Assembly (NCBI GenBank): GCA_964582985.1
Contig: CAZOUM010000016.1
Location: 1 to 49,421 of the forward strand
Direction: 5' to 3'
Source of the DNA: CAZQYB01 sp964582985
Lineage (GTDB): Bacteria > Planctomycetota > Phycisphaerae > Sedimentisphaerales > Anaerobacaceae
Length of the DNA stretch: 49,421 nt
Shown here: in pieces, positions 43,808 to 49,421 of the stretch
How the letters are laid out: every line of letters starts with the position of its first letter
How positions within the stretch are numbered: the first letter of the stretch is position 1
The notes under the pieces: generated by a model
What the model was told of the DNA's origin: nothing
Databases searched by the model: none
What the model saw: the letters and a program-made list of their open reading frames with translations, nothing else
Position numbers and translations under genes: made by a program

Positions 43808-44455
43808 TTAAAGTTCCTCGTCCAAATCAACGACGGTATCGGTCTTGGCGTCTTTAGCCATGCCGAAATGTACCGTTGCCTTGCCCGTCGCTGCACAAAT
43901 ACTGACCGTATAATGATTCTTGCCGTCACCAATCTGGACAACGGCTGACTGTGTGGTGCCGTTAGGCGAAAAGACTATCGTCTTTCCCTCTGATGTCCCG
44001 GCCCCTTCGCCCAAACCAAGCGGCGTTATCACAATATCTTCGAATTTGACGTCACCGCTAAACCGCACCGGCTTCGAGTACGAATCTCGCAGCGGTATCT
44101 TCTCAGTCTGCTCGGTTTCTTCGTTAAATTCATACACGAGCAGCGAAAACTGATTATTGTCCGCGTCCAGTTCCAGCTCGCACGGAAATTGCCTCTCAAT
44201 AGCCGTTATCCGCGCGTACTTGGCCGCGAACCAGAAATCTCGCGCCGCTCTTTCTGCCACCATCCTCTTATATGTGCCCACATAAAACCCACCTCCAATG
44301 CCGGCCAGAAGCACAATAACTGCCACTACTACCATCATCTCCGCAATCGTAAAACCACGACCTTTCGTTGCTCGCCGTCTGTGATTCAGATTCTCCAGGA
44401 CGCAATACGCAATACGATATACGAAATTAGTCGTTATATATGTCTTCGTCGTCAC
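43808..44455 (-). CDS. gspH: Pseudopilin GspH with unusually long leader
   Basis: 215 residues if the ATG at 44455 is used. The pilin motif RGFTIAEMMVVVAVIVLLAG is preceded by about 35 residues, much longer than the usual 6-15, and no ATG/GTG/TTG lies closer in frame. That leader DNA contains the short tandem CGTATTGCGTATTGCGT and overlaps the gspG end by 29 bases. The periplasmic part has RAARDFWFAAKYARITAIER, typical of GspH. The real start may be a rarer codon such as CTG, or translation may be coupled to gspG. Confidence 0.8.
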   Translation of the reverse strand: MTTKTYITTNFVYRIAYCVLENLNHRRRATKGRGFTIAEMMVVVAVIVLLAGIGGGFYVGTYKRMVAERAARDFWFAAKYARITAIERQFPCELELDADNNQFSLLVYEFNEETEQTEKIPLRDSYSKPVRFSGDVKFEDIVITPLGLGEGAGTSEGKTIVFSPNGTTQSAVVQIGDGKNHYTVSICAATGKATVHFGMAKDAKTDTVVDLDEEL

Positions 44456-44879
44456 CTTCTCCGCCCTCTTTGCCGTCTGCTCCGAGACTTATCAAATCAT
44501 AACTGCCCGGGTTGCGCTCACCTTCTTCCACGTAAATGTACGGATTATCCCACGGGTCAATCAGCTCACTCGGCTTCAGATAACGGCCCCGCCACTTCTC
44601 CTCAACATCCTCAGGTGGGTCAATCAGCACTTCAAGCCCCTCGGCATCAGTTGGGTACCGGCTGCAGTCAATGCAAAATCTCTCGATCGCATTCTCAATG
44701 TCCCTCATTTTGGCCTTCGCTATGTCCCTCTGCGCCTTGCTTACGGCCTTAAACATCTTCGGCGCCACAAATACGGCAAGCATCGATATAATCAGAATCA
44801 CCACAAGCAGTTCTATAATGGTAAATGCCTTAAAAGTTTTACGTCTTGCCATTTGAGCCTTGAATTTCAACTCTTGCAT
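44427..44879 (-). CDS. gspG: Major pseudopilin GspG
   Basis: 150 residues. The pilin helix FTIIELLVVILIISMLAVFV is followed by VAPKMFKAVSKAQRD and the GspG-specific C-terminus YPTDAEGLEVLI, DPWDNPYIYV, ISLGADGKEGGEG with an acidic calcium-binding end. The residue before the cleavage site is alanine (RRKTFKAF), not the usual glycine. ATG 44852 is an alternative start that shortens the leader by 9 residues. GspG builds the pseudopilus shaft. Confidence 0.92.
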   Translation of the reverse strand: MQELKFKAQMARRKTFKAFTIIELLVVILIISMLAVFVAPKMFKAVSKAQRDIAKAKMRDIENAIERFCIDCSRYPTDAEGLEVLIDPPEDVEEKWRGRYLKPSELIDPWDNPYIYVEEGERNPGSYDLISLGADGKEGGEGDDEDIYND

Positions 44880-44912
44880 TTCACTCTGCCTTTCAATTTC
44901 CTTACGCTTAAG

Positions 44913-46214
44913 CTACATACTAAGACCACCAAGTTCCATTATGACTATGGGCAGTAAAGTTGCCGCTATTATAAAAGCTATCACCAAAGCCAGCACCAAT
45001 ATCAACACCGCCGGGAAAATCGCCATAAATCTCGTTATAGCCGCGTCCGCCTCGGCATCGAACGTGTCGGCTGCATTGAGCAGTAATTCATCGAGTCTTC
45101 CCGTTTGCTCGCCAATCGATACAATTTGCACAAGCAAAGGCGGAAAATATCCCGATGTCTCTAATGGACCCGCCAGAGACGCGCCCGCCTTTACCTTTTC
45201 GGCAACGCCGTCGATTTCCCTGCCCAGCAACTCATTACCCAGTGTGTCACGCACAACGCCCAGCGCTTCGAGAATGGTAACGCCTCCTTTCGTCAGCGCA
45301 CCAAGGGTTCTTGCGAACCTGCCGACCGCTATTGTCCTCAAAACCGAACCCAGAACAGGCAGCCTCAGCTTAAAAGCGTCCCACCTGATTCTGCCGGCAG
45401 ACTTCGTCCATTTTCTCAGGTAGTAAAGCCCCACTACAACTGCGGCAATAAAAAGCCAGCCGTAGAATGTTGTAAGCACTGCTCTTGTAAAACTACTGAT
45501 TGCTATCAGCAACCTTGTCGGCCACGGCAGCATCGCAATGCCGCCGGTTATCGTATTTAGTATCTGCGGCAATATCCACGTTATTATCACAACCACCGAC
45601 ACAAGGCCAAGGCTCAAAACAAAGATAGGATACGCCGAGGCGTTTTTCATACTTGTCTTTACCTTCTCGTCCCTGCTCAATATATCGGCCAACTGCGTTG
45701 AAGTTTGTTCGATAATCCCACCTGTCTCTCCGACTCTTATCATCGAAAGATACAGCGGGCTGAAAATTTCTTCGTGTCCGGCCATCGCTTCTGATAGTGA
45801 CTGTCCGGAGCGTACTAACTTAGCAAGCTCACTGAGCAACTCTCTCATTACAATCTTGTGTTGCTGGTCGCGAATAATCTCAAGCCCATTGAGCAGAGGA
45901 AGCCCCGCTCGCAAAGCCGTGCTTAACTGGCTGGTCATAGCCAAAATGTCTTTGCTTGTAATCCTTCGCGAGCCGAATCTAATAGGGACCCTCAGTGCCG
46001 GAAGTCGTTTTTCCAGGCCCAGCGGCTTCGCTGGCTCCAGCGTTACCTCCTTGCCGGCGCGAACGCTCGCGGCTTGAGCTTCTTCTGTCAGCTCAATTAC
46101 GAACTGTCCCCGCTCAGCCAGACCGGCAACAGCGCTTCTTCGGTCAACTGCTTCAATCGCCCCTGTGCTATGCTCTCCTGTCTGATTAACTGCTTTGTAA
46201 GAATACTGACCCAA
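44913..46214 (-). CDS. gspF: Inner-membrane platform protein GspF
   Basis: 433 residues. N-terminal cytoplasmic segment (YSYKAVNQTGEHSTGAIEA), then two T2SSF domains, with membrane segments near VFVLSLGLVSVVVIITWIL, TTFYGWLFIAAVVVGLYYL and at the C-terminus (LILVLALVIAFIIAATLLPI). The motif MIRVGETGGIIEQTSTQLA in domain one and VQIVSIGEQTGRLDELLLNA in domain two are typical. The start is TTG at 46214, no better codon being in frame. It lies 71 bases after gspE. Confidence 0.94.
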   Translation of the reverse strand: MGQYSYKAVNQTGEHSTGAIEAVDRRSAVAGLAERGQFVIELTEEAQAASVRAGKEVTLEPAKPLGLEKRLPALRVPIRFGSRRITSKDILAMTSQLSTALRAGLPLLNGLEIIRDQQHKIVMRELLSELAKLVRSGQSLSEAMAGHEEIFSPLYLSMIRVGETGGIIEQTSTQLADILSRDEKVKTSMKNASAYPIFVLSLGLVSVVVIITWILPQILNTITGGIAMLPWPTRLLIAISSFTRAVLTTFYGWLFIAAVVVGLYYLRKWTKSAGRIRWDAFKLRLPVLGSVLRTIAVGRFARTLGALTKGGVTILEALGVVRDTLGNELLGREIDGVAEKVKAGASLAGPLETSGYFPPLLVQIVSIGEQTGRLDELLLNAADTFDAEADAAITRFMAIFPAVLILVLALVIAFIIAATLLPIVIMELGGLSM

Positions 46215-46285
46215 AACTATACCTTGTTATCGTTGTTGCTAAGCCGCACTTTCTATCTACTCTTTTCTTTTGCCTCCTTACCCGT

Positions 46286-48028
46286 TTATTCTTCTTCCCC
46301 AATACCTTGCGTAACTCGCAAAATTTCTTCAGGAGTCGTCATGCCCTCAAATACTTTTATGACACCATCATGCCGCATCGCTGCATGGTCCGGCGGCGCC
46401 GCCTTGATAATCTGTTCAGTAGTCGGCCTCGCCGCTATCAGCTCCCGCAGTGAATCAATTATCCGCAGCAGCTCGAATATGCCCGTTCTTCCTCTCATAC
46501 CGGTGTGGAGACATTCATCACAACCGCTGCCATGATAAAACTTTGTATCAGGTTTGACCGTCACCGCGCTATTCAGGTTCCTGATGAGGTTATCATCCGG
46601 CTTGTACGGCTTCTTGCATTTAGGGCAAATCGTTCGCACCAGTCTTTGAGCCAACACCGCCTCTAACGAACTGGCTAACAGAAACGGCTCAACTCCCATA
46701 TCAAGCAATCTTGTCACCGCCCCCGGCGCATCATTGGTGTGAAGTGTCGAAAAGACAAGGTGCCCCGTCAACGCCGCACGAATCGCTATGTCAGCAGTTT
46801 CCTTGTCTCGTATCTCTCCCACCATTATGATATCCGGGTCCTGCCGCACTATATGTCGCAGGCCCGTAGCAAAGGTCAATCCCCTTTTAGGATTGACCGG
46901 CATCTGGATGACACCATCGAGCTGATACTCAACCGGGTCTTCTATCGTTATCATCTTCACAGCCGGCGAATATATCCTATTTAAAGCCGCATAAAGTGTT
47001 GTTGTCTTACCGCAGCCGGTCGGCCCCGTAACAAGTACAATCCCGTGTGACTTATGCAGGCATTGGTCAAAACCCTTAAGGCAATCGGTGCTCATCCCCA
47101 AATCACCGAGTTTCATCAATGACACTGACCTATCCAGAATCCGCAGTTCGATAGATTCGCCGTACACCGTCGGCACGGTCGAGACACGCAGGTCCACCCT
47201 GCCGTTCCTGCCCGTAAATTCAATATGCCCGTCCTGCGGCACAAAACGCTCGGCAATATTCATATTCGCCATAATCTTTACTCGCGAAATAATTGCCGCC
47301 TGCAGCCGTTTCGATGACGGCGTCTTCTCCACAAGCATACCGTCAACCCTGTATTTTATCTTTACCTGATGGGCAAACGGCTCGATGTGGATGTCACTTG
47401 CCCGTGCGTCAACCGCCTCCAGTATAATTAAGTTCACAAGATTGACTAAAGACGGCTCCCGCGCCAATTCGTGAAGCTTGGCAGGTGAATAATCCCCGTT
47501 GTTCAGGGCAGCCTCCGCTCGCTGCTCAGCCGGCACAAGGTCATCCAGCATCCTTGCTACGTTGCTGCCGTAGAATTTCAGTATCGAATTCTCCATCTGT
47601 CCCGGTTCAGCGTAATATCGCCGCACAGAACAGCCCGTTACTACCCGCAAATCCTCAATAACCTGCGGCCGAAATGGGTCGGTCATTGCCACCGCCAATC
47701 GGCCATCTTCACGCCATAACGGAAGAATATTGTATTTGCTGACCAGCTCGGCCGGCACAAGCGCAATGATTACGGCGTCTATGGAAACATCAGTCAAATC
47801 TATCTTTTCTATCCCGACTTGCAGTGCAAGTGCTTCACTCAACTGAGCCTGCGTTATGTAACCAAGCTCAAGCAGAATCTCGCCCAGCCGGCGATGCTTA
47901 CCTGTACTCGCGTCACCAGAGGTACGAGTAACACTTTGCTCTGTGAGTGCAAAGTCAAGCTGCGACTCGTCCAGATACGCTTTTGCACGAAGTAATTCAC
48001 CTAATCTTCTCTTTCTTTGGGAGTTCAT
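46286..48028 (-). CDS. gspE: Type II secretion ATPase GspE
   Basis: 580 residues from ATG 48028, chosen for AGGGAAGG about 7 bases upstream; a frame to 48091 would reach the predicted transcription start. Two MshEN-type N-terminal motifs (KRRLGELLRAKAYLDESQL and RRLGEILLELGYITQAQL) are followed by the secretion ATPase core: Walker A GPTGCGKTTTLY (about 332-343), Asp-box region TIEDPVEYQL, Walker B IIMVGEIRDKETADIA, His-box STLHTNDA. A zinc-binding tetracysteine is present (CPKCKK and CDECLH). It powers pseudopilus assembly. First gene of the 12-gene gsp operon. Confidence 0.95.
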   Translation of the reverse strand: MNSQRKRRLGELLRAKAYLDESQLDFALTEQSVTRTSGDASTGKHRRLGEILLELGYITQAQLSEALALQVGIEKIDLTDVSIDAVIIALVPAELVSKYNILPLWREDGRLAVAMTDPFRPQVIEDLRVVTGCSVRRYYAEPGQMENSILKFYGSNVARMLDDLVPAEQRAEAALNNGDYSPAKLHELAREPSLVNLVNLIILEAVDARASDIHIEPFAHQVKIKYRVDGMLVEKTPSSKRLQAAIISRVKIMANMNIAERFVPQDGHIEFTGRNGRVDLRVSTVPTVYGESIELRILDRSVSLMKLGDLGMSTDCLKGFDQCLHKSHGIVLVTGPTGCGKTTTLYAALNRIYSPAVKMITIEDPVEYQLDGVIQMPVNPKRGLTFATGLRHIVRQDPDIIMVGEIRDKETADIAIRAALTGHLVFSTLHTNDAPGAVTRLLDMGVEPFLLASSLEAVLAQRLVRTICPKCKKPYKPDDNLIRNLNSAVTVKPDTKFYHGSGCDECLHTGMRGRTGIFELLRIIDSLRELIAARPTTEQIIKAAPPDHAAMRHDGVIKVFEGMTTPEEILRVTQGIGEEE

Positions 48029-48053
48029 ATTCGCCTTCCCTGCCTGAAAATCG

Positions 48054-48087
48054 CCCCCTTGTCTTCTGTCGAAGACAGAAAAGGGGG
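48054..48087 (-). promoter_or_regulatory. Leader hairpin of the gsp operon
   Basis: CCCCCTT (48054-48060) pairs with AAGGGGG (48081-48087), and TTCTGTC (48064-48070) with GACAGAA (48074-48080) around a 3-base loop, leaving a 3-base bulge. It lies within the roughly 63-nt leader between the predicted transcription start (about 48091) and the gspE Shine-Dalgarno. Its sequence is shared with the element at 48611-48654. Confidence 0.65.
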
Positions 48088-48097
48088 TCAAACCCTA

Positions 48098-48126
48098 ATT
48101 ATACCTAAAAACAGAACTTACGTCAA
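48098..48126 (-). promoter_or_regulatory. Sigma-70 type promoter of the gsp operon
   Basis: On the minus strand TTGACG (48126-48121) and TATAAT (48103-48098) with a 17-base spacer. The start is predicted near 48091. Confidence 0.8.
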
Positions 48127-48251
48127 GATATTTCGTCCCCCCACTGGCGGACCCGATAGCGGCGGCTCGAAATCTATAATGCAACAATTCAGGCTCAGAA
48201 CAAAGTAAAATGCGTGTAAAATAACTAAGTACCTTGTTTACAAAGAATTTA

Positions 48252-48795
48252 CCTGCCACAGGCGGGCTCACGTAACCTGCCTCAGTAATACCGAGAGTGT
48301 TTGCACGGCCTGTACCGTTTGTACGGCTGGCCGGAAACAATACCCTCATTTATATTTAGACGCATCACAAGGCCGGTTTGTTACACAAAAAATTGATTTT
48401 TATCGGTAAAAAGTTGCAATCCGCCTGTGGCGGACCAATGGCAGGTAGATTTTCGAATCAAATGCGCAAGTTTTTCTCACGCAAATGCGAATATTTTCGA
48501 ACCAAACACGCAAGTCCGGCCCACCACCTGCCTGTGGCGGAGCAAAAACGTCTACTTCGTGAGCAAAGATTGAAATAATGAGCGATTTTTGAGTACCTGT
48601 ACTTTTCGCACCCCCTTGCGCCCACTTTTCTGTCTTCACCAGAAGACAAGGGGGCTCACGCCCAACTGTCCTATCTACAAGGAGCTTTATCTGGGACCAA
48701 CGTATAGCAGATAGCACACGGCTGTAGCCTGGTTTTCAGCTCGCCGGCCTGCCCCGTTAGAAGTCCGCCTGTTCCTATCACCAGCCACAGGCGGG
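48252..48795. repeat. Repeat-rich spacer with CCTGCCTGTGGCGG motifs
   Basis: About 700 bases between the gsp promoter and the beta-helix frame hold no credible gene. The motif CCGCCTGTGGCGG or its complement occurs at 48252-48266, 48421-48433, 48527-48541 and 48781-48795. A 22-base imperfect direct repeat (ATTTTCGAA ... CGCAAG) lies at 48449-48470 and 48493-48514. Confidence 0.7.
48611..48654. repeat. C-rich hairpin element related to the gsp leader hairpin
   Basis: Arms CCCCCTTG and CAAGGGGG enclose an inner GTCTTC-acca-GAAGAC hairpin. The string TTTTCTGTCTTC and GAAGACAAGGGGG are shared with the leader hairpin at 48054-48087 read on the minus strand, which points to a dispersed repeat family. 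Confidence 0.7.
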
Positions 48796-48825
48796 CCCCC
48801 GGCTCCTTATTAGGATTACTTCTAA

Positions 48826-49421
48826 CGGGGCCTGCTGGGTGGTGCGCGGGAAGTTTCCTGCGCATTTTATCCCGAATTTACTGCTGCCCGAAGAAGCGAA
48901 CGGAGAATTCCGAGCCACGGATTTGCAGGAAATTTTCTTGACCACGGCCAGTGTTATACATTCACAACCGACAATGTAGGTGACGTTTGTGTTCCAGCTC
49001 AGTACCCCACTATTCAAGAGGCAATCGACTATTCCTGGGAAGGCGGGACTGTCTGGGTCGCTGATAATACGTACAGGGGCGAAGGAAACCGCGATATAGA
49101 TTTTAGGGGAAAGGCCATTACTGTTCGCAGTGAAAACGGCCCGCACAATTGCATAATCAACTGTGAAGGTACCAAACAAGACCCACACCGCGGCTTCCAC
49201 TTCCGCAACCGTGAAGATGCGAACAGCATACTCTCTGGCTTTACTATCACAAACGGCTATGCGTTTGGAAGTTCGTACAAAGATCGCTCCGGTGGGGCCA
49301 TCCGGTGCGACAACAGCAACCCCACCATCACCAACTGCATTATCACCGAAAACGCTGGCCACTGGGACGGCGGCGGAATGTACAATTACAGGAGCAGTCC
49401 GGTCTTAATCAACTGCGCGCT
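48826..49421 (+). CDS. Right-handed beta-helix repeat protein, incomplete at both ends
   Basis: An open frame runs from after the TAA at 48823-48825 to the right edge. From about 48937 it encodes a planctomycete-type parallel beta-helix start: GDVCVPAQYPTIQEAID, then GGTVWVADNTYRGEG, DIDFRGKAITVRSENGP, CIINCEG, ILSGFTITNGYA, GGAIRCDNSNPTITNC and NCIITENAGHWDGGGMYNY. These repeated N-P-x-I-x-N-C rungs are typical of secreted pectate-lyase-like surface proteins. No ATG, GTG or TTG occurs in frame before the domain, and no signal peptide is seen, so the 5' end is missing, shifted or unrecognised. Repeats crowd the region upstream. The C-terminal part is outside the window. Confidence 0.75.

Noticed and set aside
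48400..48717. Minus-strand frames in the spacer right of the gsp promoter
   Set aside because: They run across CCGCCTGTGGCGG repeats and encode no recognisable domain.
48778..49362. Long minus-strand frame of 194 codons at the right end
   Set aside because: It is antisense to the beta-helix domain, whose plus-strand rungs are unmistakable.

Overview
The window reads as a chromosomal segment of a Planctomycetota bacterium, most likely from the Phycisphaerae/Sedimentisphaerales side. This is inferred from a secreted protein with a dockerin-like segment and SUMF1 domain, PEGA lipoproteins, a beta-helix repeat protein, an exosortase linked to exopolysaccharide export genes, a type II secretion operon with divergent L/M/C components, few strong Shine-Dalgarno sites and many palindromic intergenic repeats. 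I see no rRNA, tRNA, CRISPR array, transposase, integrase or phage gene.

Layout. Bases 1-7106 hold housekeeping and accessory genes: the start of a secreted protein at the left edge, dprA, a stand-alone cobalamin-binding-fold protein, citramalate synthase (cimA), a SUMF1-fold secreted protein, a frameshifted GIY-YIG endonuclease between palindromic repeats, and a ptsN-like EIIA gene. Bases 7153-13935 form an alpha-glucan/trehalose block: glycogen phosphorylase, then divergently a fused OtsA-OtsB and a TreT-like trehalose synthase. The 759-base divergent gap holds a well-supported noncoding RNA gene: a near-consensus promoter, about 235 nt of transcript that folds into a long rod with a central bubble (6S-like), and an intrinsic terminator. 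Then come pheT (no OB-fold tRNA-binding domain), a PEGA lipoprotein, and a hicBA toxin-antitoxin pair followed by a broken copy of the lipoprotein tail.

Bases 17428-29313 (minus strand) are an exopolysaccharide export locus in the order Wza-like exporter, exosortase, EpsI-like protein, giant TPR protein, Wzc-like co-polymerase/tyrosine kinase, NAD-dependent sugar epimerase. No PEP-CTERM substrate is visible. Bases 29973-34445 hold a lipoprotein and pyruvate:ferredoxin oxidoreductase (nifJ).

Bases 34847-48028 (minus strand) are a compact 12-gene type II secretion operon transcribed E-F-G-H-I-J-K-L-M-C-C-D, with a near-consensus promoter and a leader hairpin upstream of gspE. The two gspC-like genes are tandem duplicates sharing 215 identical bases. 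No prepilin peptidase (GspO) is in the window. From 48092 to the right edge lies a repeat-rich spacer and then the 5'-incomplete reading frame of a beta-helix protein that runs off the window.

As a whole the segment couples carbon storage and osmoprotection (phosphorylase, trehalose), pyruvate oxidation, and two envelope export machines. The most novel items are the structured RNA at 9957-10191, the gspC duplication, the altered cobalamin motif, and the frameshifted GIY-YIG gene with its flanking palindromes.
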